A stretch of 41,381 bases of DNA, taken from Verrucomicrobia bacterium ADurb.Bin018. Its GTDB lineage: Bacteria; Verrucomicrobiota; Kiritimatiellia; CAIQIC01; Lenti-01. Within the stretch, counting starts at the first letter, position 1, and every line of letters starts with the position of its first letter. The stretch is taken from NCBI GenBank assembly GCA_002071335.1, contig MWEZ01000004.1, positions 1-41,381 of the forward strand, read 5' to 3'. The position numbers were made by a program, and so were the translations under genes. This document shows positions 34,301 to 37,653 of the stretch, in pieces. The notes beneath the pieces are model-generated. The model was not told the DNA's origin, searched no databases, and saw nothing but the letters and a program-made list of their open reading frames with translations.

Positions 34301-35354
34301 TGATCGGGGTCTTGGTGACCACCAGGTCCGGGATGTTCACCGTCAAAAATGCCGACCCCGTGGCATTGGTGGCGGTGCCGATGGGTTGCTCAAAGCCCGC
34401 CCGCGCAAACAACTGGCCTGATACTGCCGCGCAATTGATTTCCACCGCATAGACAATGGTAATCTCCGCGCCACTGGACAATCCCTGCGGCAGATTCCCC
34501 GATCCAGGATTGGGCGTGGGCTGATCTCGCCAGTCATTGCGCCGGTTGGTATCGTTATTGGCCGGACTGCGTTCCAAGGAATGCCCGGCACCCACGCCCG
34601 GCACCGCCGGATTGAAAGCCGCCGTGGAGCCACCATACGAAACGGAGTCCACCGGCCCCATAGTACTAATCAGGAATACCCCATCGCCCGGGACCACGTT
34701 CAACCCGGAACCAATCTTCCCATCCGCCACCTCATAAACTTGCCCCGTATAGGCTGGGTGGTCCGCCAAAAATGCATTCGTCCGCCCGGCAATGATCACA
34801 AACTCTCCCGGGGCGATCGTGAAGGTCGGCAGCAGGTCCAACTGCCCCGGATTCGCATCGCCCACCTGCCAGCCATTCAGCGTCACTGGATTCGGCGTCG
34901 GATTGTAAATCTCAAACCACTCGTGATCCTCTTTGGTCCCCGGCCCCGTATAATTATAGAAAACTTCCGTAATCAGCAGATGGTCCACATCGGACGGCGT
35001 CACCACCGACGAAAAATCCCAGACCAGATCTTGGCCGTTGACCGTCGGGTCCGCCGCCGCGCCATTCAACACTACCCCGCTTGGCAGGGTCACCTCGGAC
35101 AGTCCCGGTACATAGGCCCAATTGGCCGATGGCAGCACATTGGTGATGAACAAATTATTGAGCGTGGGCCCGTTGTTGCGGAACGTGTTGGTGAAATACA
35201 CTAACCCGCAACTGTCCGCCATCGGCGCCCCGGCCAGTATGTTGGACACTTGAGCCGACGCCGTAAGCGTGCCCAAGCTCAGCAACAAGCCCAAGCTTCC
35301 CAAAAGCCAGCCGCTGCGCGTCCGCTTGCCGTTCGTCGTTTCTGCTGTTTTCAT
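19347..35354 (-). CDS. Giant secreted multidomain protein (LTD, DUF11, SdrD_B, TSP3-like), 5335 residues
   Basis: The ATG at 35354 is preceded by GAGGAGA at 7 bases and followed by a typical signal peptide (GSLGLLLSLGTLTASAQ, cleaved near residue 35). Domains in order: a DUF11-like region that appears to be interrupted by a lamin-tail domain (about 124-280, LLITEVFYNYTG, HEWFEIYNP); Cys-rich DUF11-like domains to about 1785; five two-domain units of about 310 residues to about 3350; seven tandem repeats of about 130 residues to about 4255; seven SdrD_B-type domains with GDYVWxDxNxDGxQDxGE calcium-binding signatures to about 5100; then an Fn3-like domain, a TSP3-like repeat DADPDGDGLTNWQEFLAGTDP and a final beta domain. 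There is no LPXTG, PEP-CTERM or autotransporter barrel. It is probably a surface adhesin or stalk-like fibre stabilised by calcium. The frame is open throughout, with no sign of decay. Confidence 0.93.
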   Translation of the reverse strand: MKTAETTNGKRTRSGWLLGSLGLLLSLGTLTASAQVSNILAGAPMADSCGLVYFTNTFRNNGPTLNNLFITNVLPSANWAYVPGLSEVTLPSGVVLNGAAADPTVNGQDLVWDFSSVVTPSDVDHLLITEVFYNYTGPGTKEDHEWFEIYNPTPNPVTLNGWQVGDANPGQLDLLPTFTIAPGEFVIIAGRTNAFLADHPAYTGQVYEVADGKIGSGLNVVPGDGVFLISTMGPVDSVSYGGSTAAFNPAVPGVGAGHSLERSPANNDTNRRNDWRDQPTPNPGSGNLPQGLSSGAEITIVYAVEINCAAVSGQLFARAGFEQPIGTATNATGSAFLTVNIPDLVVTKTPIMQEAGEGDEVVWTVRIANEGFGTAQNVVASDRLGHGLAFTGFDPTPANATVSNAVWDSTVIPALASLAPGAYVDIVVTAQVVACKGLFNQADAKWGCQNLQVLANEICEDTSLENETATAGIRFLDRFPSISYAMDPSPILVDYCAGTEVTLYITNASGAEVGTAYNMTGTPVMPPGWSLTGDNVISNVLHFDPLPAGTATSVTFRVNAGGCPISTNEFFLYFRPYYEDACGTPFTGPIGVSLARVINPPSASVTKIMPTSVSGDDGSIPVTVRLSYTNFTGSETITVTDVFPAHTNLTAPQNITGGGTLTSTSVVWTVSGLSGSGTWSANFDMGILEHCGGPRAIVYNTIYATTYTDCKGCERTVNGSGERYPVQVRAGIGCETNACSFSSAKFISTTEAEVCEDVIITHVFSSFTGSLTDWTGVTFFADLAENGWTDTNAVRVWIDSTDVTSYVAISTNASGMTIDLSGLNGSPYPDMASVTSNLRVIYQVASASAGRQYDYSYLSTPQCGTEEDIVSWLNGAGRMAITLKPVMIAGACATTDGEIDLAILPLDGDTLYPVRDVVVTLNLDYDGNNYSAFHYEPGSTVFHNIVDPAGNPITASDPTISPSGYQWTWHLGDVGTNNYANMSITYKIHMGCTNDTSAQHRAEVRYNDNCSLGQDPPARVAESGINGPPLFGTPVLFVNLQPEMQFLVDTQIVNKILVMNTCAIEANNLRVEIALPPNVSFAGAQISPSTVTATNVVWDFHTINQAFGPLQDMDGDGSIDDLPPRQVFEFWVTNNVDYCAPLTELNLRASYGCYGGECQVTPWDTAGYESISGSLVTRATFPVTNELCGTSLVVYSVRNSGLTVDYDVITRQTLPAGISYVGGSSQVSINGGALAPISDPSGSGLPGDPLVWDSSLIPLLAAMPPTNEVAIHYNVALGCEAVSGDNRFIAEGVYTDLCDNILTNREIVSVLAPKEPLLVMTKTASMPVADADEEVVYTITISHDPNSAAPVPYLKLTDVLPSAMDYVGASVLPDSVTGAGPGGQTLEWSATNLLAQIGDGLPPFALNEGPITILVTAKVVACEASVINQATLDYGCSAADACIQITANASIVTSPRLQPPGVDGELVLDTCGGTKTVLVTNSGASTAFLFNYTEWAPAGYVFTGASVTGEFNASSAELIVSYSGTPHGSVAHIDFSTKASSGATDAKDDAGDGIDNLDLGKNSGFVVTWTLRSTGENLDCLADPTDLDFEDPEQGVPSLLGTSNLVTYTDLCHNPGEVTGSTSTYPDIPDLDIDLQPNSLIVTNGEVVNFKVTVINDSETVNADGIYVRVLLGEGWTNVTYVSSNIVSSGANAMTMDQVGDTNLLFNFPGVILNPINDIIEINFTAQATTNGGALTALAEVVGDCGNSAITPSCTFTNTLGGNPLANTMQGSTLGPVNGQYYSFDQDSFAAAGLELTKTVRYDEEPASAAGTERDARVGEDLIYRIEAFYFGGTFTNVTISDSLPLGLHFGTPTVAATSGGITGGSWGAGTGVFTLAPTAFSVPSSITLDIPVVVSNMMFVQDGVVITNVATTHFEVDGVTNSAPEASTEVEVLEPNLKITKVADKTSNIQAGDIITFTNIIEHTDLSRTSAYSVVFTDVLPAGLQFNTWVTPASGQVLGQSITVDSTDLPALAEFKTNAPPIAIVFTVLVQDQIIGSTATNISVATYESLDSGSKNGNERDGSDGPGGLNDYYTDDPEVLNFEDLRGINKTFVSSSQQNTHDYATSNDWTIGERFIYQIRVDMPQGVVTNLVLTDTVPVGIDFVGTNPDAALAYPGKGYEFEIPAGGPQFVEANVVVTDPDPSPASSVDTNGSGRAITFTFPAITNAADGNATNDYFLLRMEFVALDMPYNAGLRPNPRMGSNVVSVTDGTTTLGATGPVHRIVEHDIRVSKSRTPLEGDAGDPITFTIVASNHVNALANAYKVVVRDYLTNSVYDVTSFTSLSTPPGWTLNWQNHGTYGLYELSANEGVGLAPGTGVSAQFSINLAQTVRPNQVYQNTVTIPQSSTISNDVPTGIKDRQDGATNMVPHGIPGMSVSKILEATSETNNPPDSTGSNVQIGEVVTYRIGVTMPESTITNLSVVDHVSNNGLAYIYGSARLDTGAWGPNAAFVGNTGNFTENPSGALGDLAPLGQAITFGFTNVVVTGDNNTTNNTFYILADYLVRSNAVNNGLGPNPTVHTNHATLTYQGNPGNTVTSAVVTTTVIEPKLEITKSLSPTNHVDAGDIISVTLVVTNSGTGTAYDVVIEDELALPYFDISTLANVIVPTGFVHEVDGDILRFKSYEFAPTGTNTIEAGETLTFTFDVHTGAGLPPNSVVTNTATVKGDSIKDNGPKNEQRDTNDEDEDQFTSDDFHPTKALIATSETGPVDSTGNNLQIGEVATYEIKVNLPEGVIPDLTITDVMPAGMAYVVGSATVDASEVSGAMGAFTVTPNVGVLGASGENVVMTWQGNSVITASTNHSHTANVLRVTMQAVMMDLPANSGLPPQTVLTNKATVTFTGNPNPPAEIDGPPVTAVEPDIAIFKTVSPTNGVDAGDEITITLVATNSGTATAYDLVISDVLSEDIFNLASVTNVSMPAGFVFATTPGAGTLTVTYSSDPASSQPTNSLEVGESLEFVFTVHASQAVEPNSGYTNTVSLRADTIDGTPPTPEEREYTEDDEDDFDTPKMSIAKVLTGTSENGPADSTGSDVQIGETATYRLTVTLPEATITNLTVVDLVPVGMEYVAGSVAVDTNGFGGTLPAGSPTVTTLGGSGDDITIVFEGNTVVTDNNDPSDNSFTITLTLLTLNVGSNTGKVAGAQTVLNNRANVSYDGKDPEDETPDVPVVVIEPVLAIEKTMALIGLDVVEIKLVVTNSGLATAFDVEIQDVLTTNWWDTDTITNVTIPDGFTFSFAGNPGDATVTIASDPASGQPTNSIEVGEALEFVFRATLIPDAPSPVTNRATVTEYSSKDGKDDDERKYPDEDDEKELPLPKYTLTKTLTSPLGRPAVVGETVTFTIEVANTGDVGLGLVPLDDTYDATYLSFQSASPAETSTGPGSIHWDDIGPIGVGSSKVVTVDFTAIESTLPSDTTNWVTTSPFTTNDIPLKPKTNEAPVEVRYAGFTLEKTRTSPAGRAAQIGEEVVFTITVVNTGEVNLVTVPLEDTYETAFLSYIESEPASDDNNNDGVINWANIGPLAMGETAVVTSRFTAVATTTNQSRTNIVVASPTTTNTPPLPPQTNPAPYEIVNADYTLIKEVVSPIGRAAEVGETVVFRLTVENTGEAPLVTVPVEDTYETAYLEYVSSVPASDDNVNDGVINWADVGPIAVGDSVSIDVTFTAVASTGGEQKTNTVTTAPTTPPDYPDVPPKTNEVPYEVQIVGYTLVKEVTSPLGRPANIGEEVVFTITVANTGEVALVTVPVEDTYETAYLSYVSSLPASDDNINDGVINWANIGPIPVGESRSIVATFTAVASTTNSSRTNIVVTAPETPPESPPVPPKTNEVPYEVLSSDYILTKEIVSPTNRAAEVGETVVFRLTVENTGEVELVTVPVEDTYETAYLEYVSSVPASDDNVNDGVINWTDIGPIPVGESRSILATFTAVASTEGDSKTNRVVTAPTTPPNTPPVPPKTNEVPYEVQIVGYTLVKEVTSPVGRAANIGEDIVFTITVANTGEVALVTVPVEDTYETAYLEYVSSVPASDDNINDGVINWANIGPIPVGGSASIVATFTAVASSTNLARTNIVVTAPETPTNSPPVPPKTNDVPYQIVSASYKLLKERIRPADRPAIIGEEVVFRITVENDGEADLVEVPVEDRYETTYLSYVGSEPASDDNIDDGVINWTNIGPLPAGATTSIVATFTAVLNTTEVHTNWVETAPETPPGYPPVPPQTNPAPYEVDIPARLGDRVWEDLNGDGIQDAGEPGIPGVKVTLFGTNGSVVATTVTDVNGNYIFEDLVPGDYTVHFQRPSGYKPSPQDRGNDDAVDSDADPTSGQTTTITLTSGQEDLTWDAGFYRPASVGDYVWLDENWDGVQDAGEAGIPNVRVELLDSNNVVIATTVTDLNGLYLFTDLPPGDYTVRVDLSSLPPQLAANPTYDFDGNRDSITPVTLQSGDDERRIDFGYNWNPDDVILGSIGDRVWVDTDSDGVQDPGEIGIPDVVLNLYVDDGTGSYTTLVATTTTDASGFYIFPNLPPNAYVVRVDTTTLPPGYVQTGDPDHFGADASTNPSQAGDNQTTTPIVLAPGDVFVNADFGYVPPAPLSNLGDLIYFDANADGVFNPADGDYAIPGVTVVLLDSLGNVIASTVTTGDHSATNNYLFTDLPAGTYTVWVNDTDNVLNGLVQTGDPDGGMDSRSTTTLDGIHDDLLQDHGYTPDGHEPLKGLIGDTVFLDRDNDGLPGPGEGIQGVTVRLYDDEGNLLATTVTDANGNYWFGGLDAGRYEIVVDTTTLPNGGAGLVNTVDPDTPNPGDSRSVYDLDQGEINLDQDFGYVTDIPNAIGGTIWRDCNADGILDPGEPYRMAGVGVVLRDSNGNVVGKAFTDADGDFLFEGLPDGTYTVDVVDTANILLGWWHSLGPDQNADKHSKTDPYTVSVAGGEINTTADFGYYLVIAEVGDYVWYDINGNGIQDGGEPGLANVRVRLALEYPDGSVINMETLTDSTGYYLFGNLLLDARYAGSTTNDPAATPDRIRFTISVDGTQDVLVDDGYLPTGVDMGDGTNDSREHSGTFANVTRCSRITVYDFGYSGGPLLAVIGNVDAFTRDGQTIVRWETIESWDTAGFWLEREVNGAWVRISEEMIRYPLFGVAPIVFEQVDPTAVAGETYRYRIVELEKSGALLTYGPYTLTVDGAGHTYEDWAAGQFSAAELLDPAISGRDADPDGDGLTNWQEFLAGTDPLNADSVLRVVDVSHVAGGTELRWNSVPGRSYRIAVADSMGGEFLPVSLAIEATGAVTTYVVPSNDQRLFFQVILVTEGIPGDSEP
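20050..22590 (-). repeat. Seven SdrD_B domain repeats within the giant gene
   Basis: Seven related segments start with GDRVWEDLNGDGIQDAGE, GDYVWLDENWDGVQDAGE, GDRVWVDTDSDGVQDPGE, GDLIYFDANADG, GDTVFLDRDNDG, GGTIWRDCNADG and GDYVWYDINGNG. Each continues with a TTVTDxNGxYxFxDLxPGxYTV strand pair. These are diverged protein repeats of about 110-125 residues (PF17210 type), each with an Asp/Asn-rich calcium loop. They follow one another without linkers and would form a stiff rod. Confidence 0.85.
22590..25310 (-). repeat. Seven tandem repeats of about 390 bp within the giant gene
   Basis: Each unit of about 130 residues contains GEEVVFTITVANTGE, VPVEDTYETAYLxYV, PASDDNxNDGVINW and a proline-rich end PPKTNEVPYEV. 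Boundaries recur near 22590, 22976, 23366, 23756, 24146, 24536, 24922 and 25310. Units alternate in sequence: the copies at 23341 and 24121 are almost identical and exactly 780 bp apart, so the array grew partly as two-unit blocks. The domains are DUF11-like beta-sandwiches. Confidence 0.85.
25310..30000 (-). repeat. Five two-domain DUF11-like units of about 930 bp within the giant gene
   Basis: Each unit pairs a first domain with a signature such as QIGEVVTYRIGVTMPE or QIGETATYRLTVTLPE, followed by TNLxVxDxVP, with a second domain that starts EPKLEITKS, EPDIAIFKT or EPVLAIEKT and continues AGDxIxxTLVVTNSGTATAYDV. The second-domain starts lie near 25725, 26660, 27590, 28560 and 29550. The three units nearest the C-terminus are the most alike. 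Boundaries are approximate. Confidence 0.75.
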
Positions 35355-35405
35355 ATCCGGTCTCCTCGGAGTCATCACCTTTTTAAAACGCCAAAAAACC
35401 GCCCA

Positions 35406-35433
35406 GTTCCACCCTGCTTTTCCAAGGTGGAAC
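35406..35433. promoter_or_regulatory. Inverted repeat GTTCCACC/GGTGGAAC upstream of the giant gene
   Basis: Perfect 8-bp arms (35406-35413 and 35426-35433) with a 12-base spacer, plus an overlapping inner pair TTCCA/TGGAA (35420-35432). It lies 52-79 bp upstream of the start codon at 35354, in the expected regulator-binding zone. The TTCCAC/GTGGAA theme matches the palindrome at 19243-19287 upstream of the C25 operon. Confidence 0.5.
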
Positions 35434-35651
35434 CGCGCAAAACTTCACTTGTCTTTTCGCCGGAAGAAACGCTTGACCCCACAAAATACAAGGATTGCTG
35501 TGCGATTAAGCAAACTCGGGGGAACCAAACAAACTTCCGGTGAATGGGCGAACTGATGACTCATCTGCCCCCCCGATGCAAACGAAAACAGCATTTTTTT
35601 TCTAATTTTTTCCGAAACCGCTGTTTTTCTTTCCGAAACGCCCCCCCCCCT

Positions 35652-35768
35652 CCCCGGCCTCACTGCGGCCGGCTACAATAAGACAGGAAATCCAACAGCC
35701 CGCCTCTGGTACAACGGCGGCCTACAAGGGCGTGGCTGTTGCTGTAGCCGCGGGCGGTGACCGCAGAG
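35652..35768. repeat. REP-like repeat cluster in opposite orientations
   Basis: Three related GC-rich pieces share a TGTAGCC or TGTAGGCC core followed by GC-rich arms. One is on the + strand (about 35743-35768, TGTAGCCGCGGGCGGTGACC). Two are on the minus strand (about 35652-35676, TGTAGCCGGCCGCAGTGAGG, and about 35715-35727, TTGTAGGCCGCC). Arms CAACAGCC (35693-35700) and GGCTGTTG (35734-35741) place them head to head. This looks like a dispersed extragenic palindromic element, but copies elsewhere in the genome cannot be seen from here. Confidence 0.45.
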
Positions 35769-35781
35769 ATTTTTTCAGACT

Positions 35782-35801
35782 CCCCCCCCGCTGGGGGGGG
35801 G
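35782..35801 (-). terminator. C8/G9 hairpin after the nucleotidyltransferase stop codon
   Basis: Eight C (35782-35789), GCT, then nine G (35793-35801) form a very stable stem that begins right after the stop codon at 35803-35805 on the minus strand. The downstream sequence AGTCTGAAAAAATC has no T-run, so classical intrinsic termination is doubtful. It could also simply protect the mRNA 3' end. Confidence 0.4.
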
Positions 35802-35802
35802 A

Positions 35803-36933
35803 TCAGCGGAACCAGGATTTCAGCCAAGGATGCCGCAGCAACCGCAGCGGACGCACCAACGCGTAGGCCGGCTCCAAAGCATGCGGTAATGGACACCCCT
35901 CCAAATCGCCCAAAGTCGGGGTGAACACCCACCCGGTCATCATTCGTACCTTCTGCCGCCATGCATCCTGCGCGGCGCGCTCGTAGCGCAGGCGGGCCAT
36001 CATCGGCATCCGTTCGGTCGCCGCGGGGCCGGCCATCACCGCAGCCCCCGCCGCCAACGCCAGCACGCGGGGCCGGCTCGCCAGTGTGGCGGCATCGTCG
36101 CTTAATTCAATGCCTGCCAAGTCCGCCGCCAACCGCAAGCCCAGCCCCAGCACGACGGTTTGCGCCCGCCGCCGTGCCACAACACACGCCTCCGCTCGTT
36201 CCGCCGGCGATAACTTCTGCCAAATGGCCGCGGTATCCATCACCCACGAAAGCCGATCCCATCCGTGGTGCGCGCCGTGCCGACAGCCGAACAGCAACGC
36301 ATCCACCGGGTGCAGCGTGGACACGACCACCCCGCCGATATTCAACTGCACGCGGCGATTCCACATCTCCCGTGCAGCCCGGCGGCTGGGCCCCAATGAC
36401 GCCCAACCATGCGCCACCTCCACCAACCGCCCTCGTTCCGGGTGCCGGAACGAAGCCTCGATCCCCGCCCGCCGCGCCGCCGCAGCCACCCGTTCCGTCA
36501 ACGGCGGCGACCGCTCGAATCCCGCAGCCCGCAACGCTATGGCGGCGTTCGCCGCGCGCGACGCCGGCACCCAAAGATCCACGTCGTCACTCACCCGCCA
36601 TTCTTCGGTCGGATAGGCCTGTCGAGCCAACGCCGGGCCTTTCAGAATCAAAAACTCCCCCCCCGCCCCCGCCAGAATATCCGCCACCAATGCCACTTCG
36701 CGGTCCAGCACCACCATGTGCTGCGCCAACGACAGCACTCGCCGCCGAAATGCTCCCCGCTGCTCAGCGGCCAGACCCGCCGCGCAAAGTGGCACCACAC
36801 GATGCCGCTCCGCCATGGCCAGCAAATCCTCCGGCCTCACCCCCGGCGATAATTCCACTCGGCCCAAGTTGCCGTGCAACGCCGCCGCGCAACACCGCTG
36901 CAAATCAGCGAACGTCTGGAGCGGTTCAACCAT
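35803..36933 (-). CDS. PF14907-type nucleotidyltransferase family protein
   Basis: The 376-residue protein has the hallmark of the uncharacterised nucleotidyltransferase family: FLILKGPALARQAYP (about 94-108), then VSDDVDLWV (114-122) with the metal-binding acidic residues, followed by ALRAAGF. Further on are a conserved VEVAHGW stretch and HPVDALLFGCRHGAHHGWDRLSWVMD (two parts, about 208-233) and a helical C-terminus. Family members occur in lasso and other peptide clusters together with HprK-like kinases and PqqD proteins, where they may attach nucleotides or act on the peptide. The substrate is unknown. The start at 36933 overlaps the end of the S24/S26 peptidase gene by 8 bases (ATGGTTGA), so the two are coupled. 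Confidence 0.85.
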   Translation of the reverse strand: MVEPLQTFADLQRCCAAALHGNLGRVELSPGVRPEDLLAMAERHRVVPLCAAGLAAEQRGAFRRRVLSLAQHMVVLDREVALVADILAGAGGEFLILKGPALARQAYPTEEWRVSDDVDLWVPASRAANAAIALRAAGFERSPPLTERVAAAARRAGIEASFRHPERGRLVEVAHGWASLGPSRRAAREMWNRRVQLNIGGVVVSTLHPVDALLFGCRHGAHHGWDRLSWVMDTAAIWQKLSPAERAEACVVARRRAQTVVLGLGLRLAADLAGIELSDDAATLASRPRVLALAAGAAVMAGPAATERMPMMARLRYERAAQDAWRQKVRMMTGWVFTPTLGDLEGCPLPHALEPAYALVRPLRLLRHPWLKSWFR

Positions 36934-37339
36934 GCCGCTGCCGCCACTGCAGAATGAGCCGGTTCACCCAGCGCCGCGCCGGATGGATCAGCAAAAAGAG
37001 CCGGCGTCGCCAAAGCGGCAGCGCCACGACGCCGGCAACCGCCGCCAGCGGCACCAGTTCCGGTGGCCCCCATTCTGCGTCGCCCCGACATGCCACCACG
37101 CCATCCGCTGTCGGCGGTTGCACCACGCGGTGCAGCACGGGCTCTTGTTCGTTGCGCCAGAACAGGGCGATATCGCCCCGGCGCAACTGCCGGCCCGCCA
37201 GCGGGGCCACCATCACTTTTTGCCCCTCGCGCAACCACGGCAGCATACTCGGCCCCCGCACCCGAAATGCCACCGCCTGCCCCCTCGCCAAAGTCTCGCG
37301 CAGCACCGCCGTAAACAACGCCTGGTCCTCTCTCTTCAA
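36926..37339 (-). CDS. S24/S26-family peptidase with Ser-His catalytic pair
   Basis: A 137-residue, single-domain protein. GPSMLPWLREGQ (residues 29-40) carries the catalytic Ser31. After RRGDIALFW the motif VLHRVV places His70 where bacterial signal peptidase I has Lys, so it resembles the SipW/Sec11 and ER-type subgroup. CRGDAEWGPPELVP (84-97) is the box E-like segment and VAGVV the final strand. It has no N-terminal transmembrane helix; only a weak hydrophobic stretch lies near residues 113-118. The start is uncertain: the frame opens at TTG 37339 without a good ribosome binding site. Such small proteins accompany PF14907 nucleotidyltransferases in peptide-type clusters. I infer a processing or regulatory protease role, not general secretion. 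Confidence 0.8.
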   Translation of the reverse strand: MKREDQALFTAVLRETLARGQAVAFRVRGPSMLPWLREGQKVMVAPLAGRQLRRGDIALFWRNEQEPVLHRVVQPPTADGVVACRGDAEWGPPELVPLAAVAGVVALPLWRRRLFLLIHPARRWVNRLILQWRQRHG

Positions 37340-37504
37340 AAGGGGTCAGTCCTATAATTTAATATTTTTGCTTCCGGCCCCGGCTATTCCGTGCGCCGGC
37401 ACCGCGCCAGCGGCGTGTTGATTTACGGCATTGTGCTGGTTTGCAGATGTCATGACACTATTCGCGCGGGCAACCGCCGCGGCATCAGGCTTGCCGCAGT
37501 TTGG
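37340..37504. other. Spacer between tRNA-Pro and the S24/S26 peptidase gene
   Basis: The segment has no gene. Next to the peptidase start it carries an AT-rich block and the string GGGGTCAGTCCTATAATTT (37343-37361), which recalls sequences at the borders of REP-associated transposase units. Arms GCGGCA and TGCCGC at 37479-37497 form a 6-bp stem just after the tRNA on the minus strand. It has no T-tract and is at most a weak end-of-transcript hairpin. Confidence 0.4.
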
Positions 37505-37578
37505 TCGGGGCGGCGGGATTTGAACCCGCGACATCAAGGTCCCAAACCTTGCGCTCTACCAGGCTGAGCCACGCCCCG
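37505..37578 (-). tRNA. tRNA-Pro (anticodon UGG)
   Basis: On the minus strand, CGGGGCG pairs with CGCCCCG as the acceptor stem (7 bp), followed by discriminator A. The D arm is GGCTCAGCCTGGTAGAGC. The anticodon stem CAAGG/CCTTG encloses the loop TTTGGGA with anticodon TGG. The T arm contains GCGGGTTCAAATCCCGC. The 3' CCA is not encoded. All arms pair well. Confidence 0.95.
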
Positions 37579-37591
37579 TCAATCGGCGGGC

Positions 37592-37620
37592 ACTTTTGCC
37601 CAAAAGCCGCGTGCCGTCAA
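37592..37620 (-). promoter_or_regulatory. Possible promoter for tRNA-Pro
   Basis: On the minus strand TTGACG (37615-37620) lies 17 bases upstream of AAAAGT (37592-37597), with the tRNA starting 13 bases later. The -35 is good and the -10 is poor, so this is tentative. Confidence 0.3.
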
Positions 37621-37653
37621 AGCAAAACCGCCGGAATCCGAACACAGTCCGGA

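Larger units (their letters stand above)
35434..35802. other. Non-coding region between the giant gene and the nucleotidyltransferase gene
   Basis: No convincing gene. It holds A/T runs near 35590-35635 with arms AAAACAGC and GCTGTTTT around a loop of about 30 bases, a run of ten C at 35641-35650, a REP-like repeat cluster (35652-35768) and a C/G hairpin at 35782-35801. Short minus-strand frames across it have no recognisable product and are built from the repeats. Confidence 0.6.

Noticed and set aside
35445-35663. Minus-strand ORF of 72 codons upstream of the giant gene
   Set aside because: It runs through A/T and C runs and repeat DNA, and has no recognisable protein features.
36926-37339. 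Housekeeping signal peptidase I
   Set aside because: There is no N-terminal membrane anchor, the Lys is replaced by His, and the neighbour is a PF14907 protein.
37352-37537. Minus-strand ORF starting MMSRVQIPPPRPNC
   Set aside because: It begins inside tRNA-Pro and has no family-like sequence; another common tRNA-derived artefact.
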